A stretch of 64,000 nucleotides of DNA from Rhizobium leguminosarum bv. viciae USDA 2370 (lineage in GTDB: Bacteria > Pseudomonadota > Alphaproteobacteria > Rhizobiales > Rhizobiaceae). Positions 44,143 to 52,758 of the stretch are shown piece after piece. The notes beneath the pieces were generated by a model. The model did no database searches. It was not told the origin of the DNA and worked only from the letters and a program-made list of their open reading frames with translations. Positions within the stretch are counted from its first letter, which is position 1, and each line of letters opens with the position of its first letter. Location: the NCBI RefSeq assembly GCF_002008365.1, contig NZ_MRDL01000047.1:124001-188000 (forward strand), read 5' to 3'. A program made the translations under genes and the position numbers.

Positions 44143-44439
44143 CTAGCCGACAGCGCGTCTTTCGCGGGGCAATCCCTGTATCGCATATCGGTTAAAGACG
44201 GGGGTTACCGGTTTCGGCGGCGTCTTCAGCTTGCCGAAATGGTGTTCGAGCGCTTGTGAGAGCAAGGCCGGCGAGGTGACGCCCTCTTCGAACAGCCTGA
44301 TCAACAGTATGGCCGCGACGTTGAAGACACGTTCGTTGCCGATCAGGATTTTGGCGTCGTAGCCGGCGTCGTCGAGCACGCCCTGCAGCATGTCGAGATC
44401 GGACGAAGTCAGATGCGGCTTTTCGAAAGTGGAAGACAT
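44143..44439 (-). CDS. small helical protein, paralogue of the gene at 34572
   Basis: A 98-residue soluble protein. The ATG at 44439 follows an excellent GAAAGGAGG site; 35 upstream codons in frame are not needed. Residues LTSSDLDMLQGVLDDAGYDAKI...VFNVAAILLIRLFEEGVTSPALLSQALEHH align with the 68-residue protein at 34572-34778. It has an extra C-terminal tail (FGKLKTPPKPVTPVFNRYAIQG). Function unknown; paralogy within one window suggests a small expanded family. Confidence 0.65.
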   Translation of the reverse strand: MSSTFEKPHLTSSDLDMLQGVLDDAGYDAKILIGNERVFNVAAILLIRLFEEGVTSPALLSQALEHHFGKLKTPPKPVTPVFNRYAIQGLPRERRAVG

Positions 44440-44616
44440 CGGTCCTCCTTTCATCGGGGCAAGGGTATAAAAACCCTCAGTCGGCAGCGCCCGTACACTG
44501 GCTGCCGAAGTTGAGACCATGCGCCTTTCACCCAGGCAACGCAACGGGATTCTTGCAGCAAATATCGCTGCGGTTGATGAGTAGCCCGCACCGGTCAGGG
44601 TGCGGGCCGATGACGG

Positions 44617-46017
44617 TCATTCCGCCGCCTGATAGATGGGCCTCCGGGCAGCCGATGTCCGCGGACCGGCGGCTGCAAGCAGGGTGATCGCCACCGCAAG
44701 CAGGGCCACGAACGCGATGCCGGCGACATAGGGGTTCCAGCCGAAATGCGGCGCGGCGCCGAAGACTGCCGAGGCGGCCGCGAGCACGATGCCGCCACCG
44801 ATCTGGAAGGAGGCGAAAAGCAGTCCGGAGGCGAGCCCTGACTTGTCGTCCTCCACGTCGGAAAGAGCCGCGACCTGCACCGAGGGGTAGGTCATGGCGT
44901 AGCCGAGGCCGAGCGGGATCTGCGAAAACAGCACGAGCAGGATCGGGTCGACATGTCCGAGTGCTGTCACCCAGAAGATATAGCTGAACGCCTGCAGGCC
45001 GACACCCGCCGCCATCAGCCCGGTGGCGCCGCGATTTTGCGCAAGCGTCGCAAAACGTGGCGCCAGGAACATCACGAAGACGCCGCCAAGCGCAAAGCAG
45101 AAGCCGGTGGTGAAGGCCGACCAGCCGATGACGTTCTGATAATAGAGCGTCGCCAGGAACTGGAAGCCGACATAGGCGCCCTGGAAGAGAGCGGCGATCG
45201 CATTGGCATGCCGGAGCTTGGCCCGGCGGAACATGCCGAGCGGCACCATCGGATCGGCATGCCGCGCTTCGACCACGAGGAAGAGCAGGATCAGCACCAG
45301 CGATGCCAGCAGCGAACCCCAAGTCGGGAAGGCTTGCCAGCCGGCGGCCGCAGCATTGGTGATGCCGAAGACGAAGAGCAGCAGCCCTGGCGTGATCGTC
45401 AGCGCGCCGGCCCGGTCGAAACTGGGCCGCGGTCCCGTCCTTTTGGGGTCGGCTGGCAGCGCCAGCGGCGCCAGAAAGAGTGTCAGGATGGCGACGGGCG
45501 CGCCCATGACAAGCGTCGCCCGCCAGCTGAAGATCGTCGCGGCACCGCCGAGCACCATGCCGAGCACGAAGCCGGTGGCGCCGGTAGAGGCGAAGACGCC
45601 GAGCGCCTTTGCCCGCGCGGTTCCCTCGCCGAAGACGGAGAGCAGCAGCGCAAGGGCTGCAGGCGCGGTGAAGGCAGCCGCAATGCCCTTGATCAATCGG
45701 GCGGCGATCAGCGTCGGCCCGCTATCGACGAAGCCGCCGGCTATGCTGGCGCCGGCAAAGATCGCCAGCGACCAGAGGAAGACGCGGCGGTGGCCGAAGA
45801 CGTCGGCGACGCGGCCGCCGAGCAGCAGGAAGCCGCCATAGCCGAGCACATAGGCGCTGACGGCCCATTGCAGCGATGTCGCCTCCATGCCGAGTTCGGC
45901 CTGGATGGCAGGCAAGGCAACGCCGATGGTGGAGACGTCCATGGCGTCTAGAAAGTTGGCGGTGCAGAGCAGCAGCAATGCCAGCCCCGCCCCGCTTCGC
46001 GATTTGGAAAGAGTCAT
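44617..46017 (-). CDS. MFS transporter, DHA2 type
   Basis: A 466-residue permease with about 14 helices. The N-terminus FLDAMDVSTIGVALPAIQAELG and motif A-like GGRVADVFGHRRVFL are those of drug-efflux DHA2 members; the motif C region is STGATGFVLGMVLGGAAT. Divergent from a LysR-type gene 123 bp away, which is likely its regulator. An efflux role is probable; the substrate is unknown. The ATG has a GAACGAT-like weak site. Confidence 0.87.
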   Translation of the reverse strand: MTLSKSRSGAGLALLLLCTANFLDAMDVSTIGVALPAIQAELGMEATSLQWAVSAYVLGYGGFLLLGGRVADVFGHRRVFLWSLAIFAGASIAGGFVDSGPTLIAARLIKGIAAAFTAPAALALLLSVFGEGTARAKALGVFASTGATGFVLGMVLGGAATIFSWRATLVMGAPVAILTLFLAPLALPADPKRTGPRPSFDRAGALTITPGLLLFVFGITNAAAAGWQAFPTWGSLLASLVLILLFLVVEARHADPMVPLGMFRRAKLRHANAIAALFQGAYVGFQFLATLYYQNVIGWSAFTTGFCFALGGVFVMFLAPRFATLAQNRGATGLMAAGVGLQAFSYIFWVTALGHVDPILLVLFSQIPLGLGYAMTYPSVQVAALSDVEDDKSGLASGLLFASFQIGGGIVLAAASAVFGAAPHFGWNPYVAGIAFVALLAVAITLLAAAGPRTSAARRPIYQAAE

Positions 46018-46140
46018 CGAAATCGTTCCTTCTTTGCTGCCGCCTCATCGGGGGAGGTTGCCGGGCGGCAGGGAACGAGAAAATGTACAGCTTCCTTTCC
46101 TATTGCAAATTGATAGTAGCTATGCCAGGTATTACTGACG

Positions 46141-47103
46141 ATGATGAATGATGCCACGCTTCGCAAGATCGACCTCAATCTCCTGCTGGCCTTTTCGGTG
46201 CTGATGCAGGAGCGCAATGTCAGTCGCGCCGCCGAGCGCCTGCTGCTCGGCCAGCCGGGCCTGTCGGCCGCTTTGCGGCGCCTGCGCGAAGCGCTGGACG
46301 ACGAATTGTTCGTGCGTGTCGGCCGCGGCCTGCAGCCGACGCCGCGCGCCCTTTCCATCGCCCCGGCGATCGAGGATGCACTGTCGGGCATCGAGCGTGC
46401 CATCCGCCCGCAGGCCGAATTCGATCCGGCAAGCTGGCAGGGCGAGTTCCGCATCGGCATGTGCGACAATCTTGAATCGGCCTTCTTCGGCCCGCTTGCC
46501 GCCCGTCTTCTCCAGCTTTCACCCGGCGCCCGGCTGATCGGCATCGCTTCCGACAAGCGCGATGCCGCACGCCGGCTGGATGAAGGCGTCTTCGATTTTA
46601 GCGTCGCGATGCATGACGAACCCGCCTCCTGGCACATTCGCGCGCCGCTGTTCGACCAAGTCTCGATCTGCATCTACGATGAAGCTCAGCTCGGGCTGAA
46701 GGCGCCGTTGAGCCTCAAGGATTTCGCCAATGTCGCGCATGTCACCGTCTCGTTCGAAGGCAACACCTCGACCGGTATCGACATGGCGCTGAACCGCACC
46801 GGCGATGTGAGACAGGTGGTGGCGACCGTCCCGCGCTTTTCCGCTCTGCCGATGGTGCTGAAGGCGATGCCCGCCATTGCTACCGTGCCGGAATCGATCG
46901 GTCGCTGCATGGCGCAGTTACATGGGCTGATGCTTTGCGAGCCGCCGCTTTCGCTGCCGACCGATCCCGTGACGATGCTTTATCGCCGAGTCGACCAGAC
47001 GGACGGCCGGGCGCGCTGGTTCCGTCGTCTGTTCATCGATGTAGCCAATAAGGCGCTCGAAGCTTCCGGCTGCTGCGTATCCATTCCGAGAGCCGCTGCC
47101 TGA
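46141..47103 (+). CDS. LysR family transcriptional regulator
   Basis: A 320-residue LysR protein with the winged helix at the N-terminus (LRKIDLNLLLAFSVLMQERNVSRAAERLLLGQPGLSAALRRLREALDDELFVRVGRGLQPT), NodD/NahR-like in the start LRKIDLNLL. The C-terminal effector domain has the PBP2 fold. The gene is divergent from an MFS efflux gene. A short symmetrical ATAG-TAG-CTAT at 46113-46123 lies in between. LysR binding would be expected there, with an aromatic co-inducer as a guess from the NodD/NahR relation. Confidence 0.88.
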   Translation: MMNDATLRKIDLNLLLAFSVLMQERNVSRAAERLLLGQPGLSAALRRLREALDDELFVRVGRGLQPTPRALSIAPAIEDALSGIERAIRPQAEFDPASWQGEFRIGMCDNLESAFFGPLAARLLQLSPGARLIGIASDKRDAARRLDEGVFDFSVAMHDEPASWHIRAPLFDQVSICIYDEAQLGLKAPLSLKDFANVAHVTVSFEGNTSTGIDMALNRTGDVRQVVATVPRFSALPMVLKAMPAIATVPESIGRCMAQLHGLMLCEPPLSLPTDPVTMLYRRVDQTDGRARWFRRLFIDVANKALEASGCCVSIPRAAA

Positions 47104-47110
47104 CGGTCCG

Positions 47111-47491
47111 TTATAGCTCGCCTTTGTGGAAATAAGCTTCGAGGCGATAGCCGTCGGGGTCGATGATGAAGGCGGCATAATAGAAGCGCCCGTAATCCGG
47201 CCGGATACCCGGTTCACCATTATCCGTGCCGCCGGATGCGACGGCCGCCGCGTGAAAGGCATCGACCGCAGCCTCATTCGGGGCGACGAAGCAGAAATGC
47301 AGCCCGGATCGCATGTCGGCAACAACAGGCTGTTCGACCTGCATCACCCAAAGGCCGACCCCTTCCGGCCCGTAGCCGATCATGGTGTCGGAATTGGAGA
47401 GGCGCTCATATCCGAGCGGCGCCAGTGCCGCATCGTAGAAACGGCGGGCTCTTTCGAGGTCTTTTACGCCGATGGAAATGTGATCGAACAT
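47111..47491 (-). CDS. VOC/glyoxalase superfamily protein
   Basis: A 126-residue single-module glyoxalase-like protein: FDHISIGVKDLERARRFYDAALAPLGYERL at the N-terminus and FYYAAFIIDPDGYRLEAYFHKGEL at the end. These are the two beta-alpha-beta-beta-beta units with metal positions His4 and Glu near 120. Members of this length act in detoxification or antibiotic resistance, but the role here is not evident. It ends convergently with the LysR gene, 7 bp away. Confidence 0.85.
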   Translation of the reverse strand: MFDHISIGVKDLERARRFYDAALAPLGYERLSNSDTMIGYGPEGVGLWVMQVEQPVVADMRSGLHFCFVAPNEAAVDAFHAAAVASGGTDNGEPGIRPDYGRFYYAAFIIDPDGYRLEAYFHKGEL

Positions 47492-47570
47492 GGACTGCGA
47501 AACTCCCTATCTTCCGCTAATGACTGCTCACACCCAAGATGGCTCGACGCCAACATCTTTCAACCGCTGT

Positions 47571-47600
47571 TCTAAAGCATGTCGCGCAAAAATGTGTGGG
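47571..47600. repeat. partial RIME-like repeat
   Basis: ctaaagcatgtcgcgcaaaaatgtg is the left end of the long variant at 60838. The rest has been lost; the 75 bp that follow up to the transglutaminase gene show nothing else. Confidence 0.5.
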
Positions 47601-47676
47601 ATAGGCAGCCCCACGACCGCTGCCGCCTGCGGCAAAGCCTGCGGCCGGACATTGCCGCATCCACCCAGGTCTCGTT

Positions 47677-48519
47677 CTAAACAGCGCCCTCGGCGACGCT
47701 TTGCATCTGGTGCAGCTCCGTCACCTCATAGGTCCAGACTCGAAACGCCTTCAGCACATGCGGTCCGAAGGAATTGATGAGCGGTATGTCGGCGGCATCG
47801 CGCCCGCGTGCGACGATGATGCGACCGATCCGTGGTGTGTTGTTGCGCGGATCGAATGCATGCCATGCACCGTCAAGGAAGACCTCAATCCAGGCGCTGA
47901 AGTCCATCGGATCGACGACGGGAATACCGATGTCACCGAGATGGCCATTGATATATCGGGCAGGAATGTTGAGGCAACGGCACAACGCCACCGCGAGATG
48001 CGCAAAGTCGCGACAGACGCCGACGCGTTCGTGGAACGCCTCGAAGGCTGTCCGCGTCGATCGCGCCTGCATGTAGTCGAATTGGATATGGCCGTGAACG
48101 AAGTCGCAGATCGCCTGAACGCGGCCCCAGCCGGGTGAGACGGTGCCGAACATATCCCACGCAATTTGACTGAGACGATCCGTCTCGCAATAGCGGCTGC
48201 CCATCAGGTAGACGAGGCAATCATCCGGCAACTCCGAAACCGGGACTTCCCTGGCGCCTGGCAGCGACCTGTCCGGTTTGCCGTCGTCTTCGATCGTCGC
48301 ATCGCCCCATATGGTCAGGTCGCCCGTCGGGGCAACCAGCCGAAGACAGCGGTTGCCGAAGAGGTCGCGATAAGTCGAAGTGGGAACATCGGGCGTGGTG
48401 AATACCGTTTCCGGAATTCTGATGTCGGCCGCACGATCCTCATGCACCGACAACAGACATACCAATGCGGTCGGTTGTGGGCAGGTCAGCGTCATTTCAT
48501 AGCCGTAACGGATCAACAT
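47677..48519 (-). CDS. transglutaminase-like cysteine protein
   Basis: A 280-residue protein with a transglutaminase-like core and an N-terminal beta domain (IRYGYEMTLTCPQPTALVCLLSVHEDR). The nucleophile block is RVGVCRDFAHLAVALCRCLNIPARYINGHLGD with Cys169. The strand that normally begins HAWVEV reads FSAWIEVFL (207-215), so the canonical His is Ser; the Asp block AFDPRNNTPRIGR follows (Asp223). This FSAW form seems to be a feature of its subgroup. It is 27 bp after the DUF1488 gene and is probably the last gene of a five-gene operon. Confidence 0.85.
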   Translation of the reverse strand: MLIRYGYEMTLTCPQPTALVCLLSVHEDRAADIRIPETVFTTPDVPTSTYRDLFGNRCLRLVAPTGDLTIWGDATIEDDGKPDRSLPGAREVPVSELPDDCLVYLMGSRYCETDRLSQIAWDMFGTVSPGWGRVQAICDFVHGHIQFDYMQARSTRTAFEAFHERVGVCRDFAHLAVALCRCLNIPARYINGHLGDIGIPVVDPMDFSAWIEVFLDGAWHAFDPRNNTPRIGRIIVARGRDAADIPLINSFGPHVLKAFRVWTYEVTELHQMQSVAEGAV

Positions 48520-48546
48520 GGAGCGTTCTCGCGCGTCCGGATCCGT

Positions 48547-48822
48547 CTAGCGGAAATCCGCCGCAGTTAGAGTATAAAAGGCGCGGCGGCGGTAGGAATA
48601 GGCTTTGTGCGCCACGTCCTGAATGGAGTTGCGCAGGGCGTCGAAGGAGGAAAGCCACCTCGTTTCCGACGGCTCGGTTCTTTGCAAGGCGGCATCGGAT
48701 TTCGCCAGCGCGCCAACCTCGATGAAGAACAACACCTGGAACATGCCGTCATGGCCGACGAAGCGCACAGCATTTCTCGCCGCATCGAAGCTACGGCTTT
48801 GGTTCAGAAACGCTAGCGCCAT
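48547..48822 (-). CDS. DUF1488 family protein
   Basis: A 91-residue protein matching DUF1488: MALAFLNQSRSFDAARNAVRFVGHDGMFQVLFFIEVGAL, then LSSFDALRNSIQDVAHKAYSYRRRAFYTLTAADF. Function unknown in the family. Its start overlaps the end of the upstream small gene by 10 bp, and the transglutaminase-like gene follows 27 bp later, so it sits in the middle of a tightly packed operon. Confidence 0.82.
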   Translation of the reverse strand: MALAFLNQSRSFDAARNAVRFVGHDGMFQVLFFIEVGALAKSDAALQRTEPSETRWLSSFDALRNSIQDVAHKAYSYRRRAFYTLTAADFR

Positions 48823-49130
48823 GGTTGGACCGGCGGGCTCTTACGAGCACTCCGAGCGGCGCCCGACAGCCTCAACCATTCCTTCCGGTATCCTATGTTG
48901 AGGAGATTGAAGGACATCATGTCTTTCCCGGCCTCCGAACGGCTCTTGCCGATCATGGCATGGTCGGCGTGTACGGGAACGCTTGCAGAAACACGATAGA
49001 CGGTCCACGAACGGGCGGATTCGATCCGGCGGTCGTGTTCGATCTCCATGGAGTAGCGGCCGGGCGCTTCCCATGTGTGGACGGCAAATGCATTCCGTCT
49101 TCGTTCGGCTTCGTCTCCATGGCTGTTCAC
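48813..49130 (-). CDS. small hypothetical protein in the coupled operon
   Basis: A 105-residue protein starting at GTG, overlapping the preceding gene's stop by 4 bp (GTGA), with GAAAGG about 9 bp upstream. The middle of the chain (VHTWEAPGRYSMEIEHDRR...SWTVYRVSASVPVHADHAMIGKSRSEAGKDMM) reads like a folded alpha/beta protein; the C-terminus is basic. I do not recognise the family. The overlapping arrangement with both neighbours is the best evidence that it is real. Confidence 0.6.
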   Translation of the reverse strand: MNSHGDEAERRRNAFAVHTWEAPGRYSMEIEHDRRIESARSWTVYRVSASVPVHADHAMIGKSRSEAGKDMMSFNLLNIGYRKEWLRLSGAARSARKSPPVQPWR

Positions 49131-49462
49131 GATGTCAACCTTTCGTCATTCGGGCCGCGGCCTTGGCCAAACGTCCTCTCGATCAGTGTTGCGCCGCTGC
49201 CGGCGGGCGATAGGTTTACCAGTTCCAGGCTATCTTCCGTCGCGACCCGCTCATGACGTTCATCGTCACTACGGATGCGGTATTGCAGCATATTTCCTCT
49301 CAGAGGCAGCGTGGCGGTAATGCGGTATGTGTCGGGAAGCTTGGAGGGAACGACCAAGAACCCGTCCTTCACCCGGACAGTCTGCCCCACCTTGAAGATA
49401 TGTGTTGCTGCCTCGCGCCGGACTGAGCGTCCATTGCGTTGCGGGATGCGCGTAGCGGTCAT
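49127..49462 (-). CDS. small hypothetical protein with KOW-like beta pattern, coupled operon
   Basis: A 111-residue protein. The core HIFKVGQTVRVKDGFLVVPSKLPDTYRITATLPLRGNMLQYRIRSDDERHERVATEDSLELV looks like a small beta-barrel, with alternating hydrophobic residues. I recall similar sequences in rhizobia, without a known role. The start overlaps the preceding stop by ATGA, and the end overlaps the next gene's GTG by 4 bp. The N- and C-terminal tails are basic or low in complexity. Confidence 0.65.
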   Translation of the reverse strand: MTATRIPQRNGRSVRREAATHIFKVGQTVRVKDGFLVVPSKLPDTYRITATLPLRGNMLQYRIRSDDERHERVATEDSLELVNLSPAGSGATLIERTFGQGRGPNDERLTS

Positions 49463-49722
49463 GACGGTTTGTGGTCCTTTTCGAGCACGGTTTCGAGATC
49501 TGACAGGTGGATAGGCATCATCTGCTGCGTCGAACTCTGCGCGGCGATCGCCGGCAGGTGGATGAAGGCGCCGACCCGTCGCCAGGCAAGCCTGGAAACG
49601 CTTCCGATCAATTCCTCGTCATAATCGACGCGGTATTCTCCGGCTGGCTGCGCCGCGTCGAAACCGGGCAGGCGGAATGGGGATGAAAAGCGGACGACGG
49701 TTTGTGTGGTGCGACTTGTCAC
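49459..49722 (-). CDS. first gene of the coupled small-protein operon
   Basis: An 87-residue protein starting at GTG with GCGGAGG 8 bp upstream. The sequence RFSSPFRLPGFDAAQPAGEYRVDYDEELIGSVSRLAWRRVGAFIHLPAIAAQSSTQQMMPIHLSDLE has the style of short conserved rhizobial proteins of unknown function. The AGEYRVDxDEELI stretch looks like a beta-hairpin followed by a helix. The start is divergent from groES across a 0.5-kb AT-rich region. Confidence 0.65.
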   Translation of the reverse strand: MTSRTTQTVVRFSSPFRLPGFDAAQPAGEYRVDYDEELIGSVSRLAWRRVGAFIHLPAIAAQSSTQQMMPIHLSDLETVLEKDHKPS

Positions 49723-50153
49723 TGCTGAGGCCTCCGCAGGAATACACCGATGCGTTTCCTGTATCGTTGAGATCCGAACCGGACGAACTCGAGGCTGCCG
49801 GTACATCCGCGGTCAGCGCCAAGCTCATTCCGGATCGGAACAGGCGAACTCAACGCCGGAACGACGTCATGGATCGCTGTCGAGAATTCAGTGGTGATGG
49901 CGGGTCGTAGGTCTCTGACACCGCGAAGCCAAGTTGGCCAAATCGACGAGACCTATCATTGCGCCTCTATTGAGTTTAAATCAAGATAAATTCTGATTTA
50001 TCTATAAAAAACGCCAAATTAACTCTTCGTTCAGGAAAATAAAATGAAGCGAGATGGCGTATAAAATTCTATTCATTTCCTGATTATTACAAAATATCCG
50101 GCCGGATTGATTTCCTGAATATCTCAAAAAAATTCCTCCGCGAATAATATTTC
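49723..50153. promoter_or_regulatory. AT-rich divergent promoter region
   Basis: 431 bp between the small-protein operon and the groES CIRCE element. The part from about 49960 to 50150 is very rich in A+T compared with the surroundings (for example TTTATCTATAAAAAACGCC), typical of a strong or horizontally acquired promoter region. I could not pick out specific sigma sites with confidence. Short open frames here have no ribosome sites. Confidence 0.5.
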
Positions 50154-50180
50154 TTGGCACTCCTATCAATCGAGTGCCAC
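50154..50180 (+). promoter_or_regulatory. CIRCE element (HrcA operator) of groESL
   Basis: TTGGCACTC - nine bases - GAGTGCCAC matches the CIRCE consensus TTAGCACTC-N9-GAGTGCTAA with the right spacing and 8 of 9 paired positions. It starts 81 bp upstream of the groES ATG, so HrcA repression with heat-shock induction is expected. Confidence 0.88.
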
Positions 50181-50234
50181 GAGTGTTATTTATGAGTTGC
50201 AGCCGCCATACGCGCCGGCAGCAGAAAGACCTCT

Positions 50235-50552
50235 ATGAAATTCCGTTCACTTCACGACCGCGTCGTCATTCGACGTGCGGAAGGCGATGTCAAATCCAAG
50301 GGCGGGATCATCATTCCAGACACCGCCAAGGAGAAGCCGCAGCAAGGCGAAGTGGTCGCAGTCGGCCCGGGCCTGCGCGACAAAAGCGGCAATCTGGTCC
50401 CGCTCGATGTCGAGGTCGGTGATCTCATTCTGTTTGGAAAATGGTCGGGGACAGAGGTCACGATCGATGGCGAAACCCTTCTGATCATGAAGGAGACCGA
50501 CATCATGGGCATCGTCGAAAAGACCGAGGCGGCTGCCGACAAAGCCGCCTGA
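50235..50552 (+). CDS. groES: co-chaperonin GroES
   Basis: Ten-kilodalton lid subunit (105 residues) that caps GroEL. It begins MKFRSLHDRVVIRRAEGDVKSKGGIIIPDTAKEKPQQGEVVAVGPG; the mobile loop is RAEGDVKSKGGIIIPD and the roof region follows VEVGDLILFGKWSGTEVTIDGE. The C-terminal extension EKTEAAADKAA is slightly longer than usual. The gene is controlled by the CIRCE element upstream and is 48 bp before groEL. Rhizobia carry several groESL copies; without the others this looks like a secondary one. Confidence 0.96.
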   Translation: MKFRSLHDRVVIRRAEGDVKSKGGIIIPDTAKEKPQQGEVVAVGPGLRDKSGNLVPLDVEVGDLILFGKWSGTEVTIDGETLLIMKETDIMGIVEKTEAAADKAA

Positions 50553-50600
50553 GAGTCGAATTTGTGACCGCATCTCAAGACTGAACTGGGAAGAAATATC

Positions 50601-52235
50601 ATGTCTGCCAAGGAAATCAGATTCTCCAACGACGCGCGCGACCGCCTGCTGCGCGGCGTCGAATTGCTCAACAACGCCGTCAAGGTGACGCTTGGCCCGA
50701 AGGGTCGCAACGTCGTCATTGACAAGGCCTATGGCGCACCGCGCATTACCAAGGACGGCGTCAGCGTCGCCAAGGAGATCGAGCTCGCGGACAAGTTCGA
50801 GAACATGGGCGCGCAAATGGTGCGCGAGGTGGCTTCGAAGACCAATGATCTTGCCGGCGACGGCACGACGACGGCAACGGTGCTCGCCGCCTCCATATTC
50901 CGCGAAGGCGCAAAGCTCGTCGCTGCCGGCATGAACCCTATGGATCTCCGGCGCGGCATCGATCTCGGCGTTACCGCCGTCGTCAAGGAAATCAAGGCGA
51001 GGGCGATGAAGGTCAAATCGTCAAGCGAGATCGCCCAGGTCGGCACCATTGCCGCCAATGGCGACGCCGCCATCGGCGAGATGATCGCCAAGGCGATGGA
51101 CAAGGTCGGCAATGAGGGCGTCATAACAGTCGAAGAGGCGCGAACCGCCGAGACCGAACTCGACGTCGTCGAGGGTATGCAGTTCGACCGCGGCTATCTC
51201 TCACCCTATTTCGTCACCAATGCCGAGAAGATGCGCGTGGAACTGGAGGATCCCTATATCCTCGTTCACGAGAAGAAACTCGGCAGTCTGCAGGCGATGC
51301 TGCCGATCCTGGAAGCCGTCGTACAGACCGGCAAACCGCTGCTCCTCATCTCGGAGGACGTCGAAGGCGAGGCGCTGGCGACGCTTGTTGTTAACAAGCT
51401 GCGCGGCGGCCTGAAGGTCGCAGCCGTCAAGGCGCCGGGTTTCGGTGATCGCCGTAAGGCCATGCTGGAAGACATTGCCGTGCTCACATCAGGCCAGATG
51501 ATTTCCGAGGATCTCGGCATCAAGCTCGACAACGTCACGCTCGATATGCTCGGCCACGCCAAGCGCGTGCTGATCGACAAGGAATCCACCACGATCATCG
51601 ACGGCTCCGGCGAGAAAGCGGCCATCCAGGCACGTATCCAGCAGATCAAGGCGCAGATCGAGGAGACCACTTCCGATTACGATAAGGAAAAGCTGCAGGA
51701 ACGCCTGGCGAAACTCGCCGGTGGCGTCGCGGTTATCCGCGTCGGCGGCGCGACCGAAACGGAAGTCAAGGAAAAGAAGGACCGCATCGACGATGCGCTG
51801 AACGCCACCCGTGCGGCGGTCGAAGAGGGCATCGTGCCCGGCGGCGGCGTGGCACTGTTGCGCGCCAAGTCGGCGCTCACGGGCCTGACCGGGGAGAACG
51901 CCGACGTGACGGCGGGCATCTCGATCGTGCTCAGGGCGCTCGAAGCCCCGATCCGGCAGATCGCCGACAATGCCGGGTTCGAGGGCTCCATCGTCGTTGG
52001 AAAACTCGCGGGCAGCAATAACCACAATCAGGGCTTCGACGCACAGACGGAGACCTATGTCGATATGATCGAGGCCGGCATCGTCGATCCCGCCAAGGTC
52101 GTGCGCACCGCTCTGCAGGACGCCGGCTCGATTGCGGCGCTTCTGATCACCGCCGAGGTGATGATCGCTGACATTCCCGCAAGAGACTCCGCCCCTGCAG
52201 CCGGAAATGGCGGCATGGGCGATATGGGATACTGA
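50601..52235 (+). CDS. groEL: chaperonin GroEL
   Basis: 60-kDa chaperonin of 544 residues that folds proteins in an ATP-driven ring. ATPase motifs are intact: [24 protein letters not shown] (near 30), [19 protein letters not shown] (near 86) and [20 protein letters not shown] (near 408). The C-terminal tail is the usual Gly/Met-rich end ([10 protein letters not shown]). Some positions differ from common housekeeping copies ([16 protein letters not shown] near the N-terminus), consistent with a divergent paralogue. The ATG follows GGGAAGAAATATC. Confidence 0.97.
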
Positions 52236-52247
52236 GAACAGCCTGAA

Positions 52248-52268
52248 CCGTCCGGCGTGGCCGGACGG
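52248..52268 (+). other. intercistronic hairpin after groEL
   Basis: CCGTCCGGC and GCCGGACGG form a perfect 9-bp stem around a GTG loop, 12 bp after the groEL stop. No T run follows, so it may be a processing or partial-termination hairpin, letting some transcripts continue into the two small downstream genes. Confidence 0.65.
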
Positions 52269-52299
52269 CGAACCCGAACAATAGACAGGGAGAATTCCA

Positions 52300-52692
52300 A
52301 TGTCCGTTCAGAGCAGCAGCAAGACATCGATCACCCAGCGTTTCGACAGTTACCAGCCATCCAAGACGCTTCTCGTCTGGGCCTGCGTCGTCACGGCAAT
52401 CGCCACGATGATTATCGGCTTCAGCTGGGGAGGTTGGGTAACAGGCGGCACGTCAAGCAAAGCGGCAGCGGCCGCCGGCGACGTTGCACGCGGAGAACTG
52501 GCGTCCGCCATTTGCGTCGAACGGTTCAATGCGGCGCCGGATGCGGGCGCTAAACTGATCGAGTTCAAGGCGATTACCGAAGGCTACAAGCAGCGTCAGT
52601 TCGTCGAGGCCGGCGGTTGGGCGACCATGCCTGGGCAGACCTCACCCGACAGCCGAAGTGTTCAGGCCTGCGCCACCGCGCTTGCCATCTGA
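52300..52692 (+). CDS. single-span membrane protein downstream of groEL
   Basis: A 130-residue protein with a GGGAG ribosome site. A hydrophobic helix (LLVWACVVTAIATMIIGFSWGGWVTGG, near 24-50) follows a short hydrophilic N-terminus. The remaining domain contains IC(V)ERFNAAPDAGAKLIEFKAITEGYKQRQFVEAGGWATMPGQ and a second Cys near the end, so a disulfide is possible on the outer side. I recall rhizobial relatives of unknown function. It probably belongs to the groESL transcript. Confidence 0.7.
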   Translation: MSVQSSSKTSITQRFDSYQPSKTLLVWACVVTAIATMIIGFSWGGWVTGGTSSKAAAAAGDVARGELASAICVERFNAAPDAGAKLIEFKAITEGYKQRQFVEAGGWATMPGQTSPDSRSVQACATALAI

Positions 52693-52705
52693 CACCATTT
52701 TTCAG

Positions 52706-52732
52706 AGCGCTCCGATGTGTGTGCGGAGCGCT
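52706..52732 (+). terminator. possible terminator hairpin
   Basis: AGCGCTCCG and CGGAGCGCT make a perfect 9-bp stem around a nine-base loop, 14 bp after the membrane-protein gene. The following bases (tccactct) contain few T, so termination would be partial; the 56-codon gene begins 27 bp later. Confidence 0.5.
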
Positions 52733-52758
52733 TCCACTCTCAAAGCAGGAAATGACCA

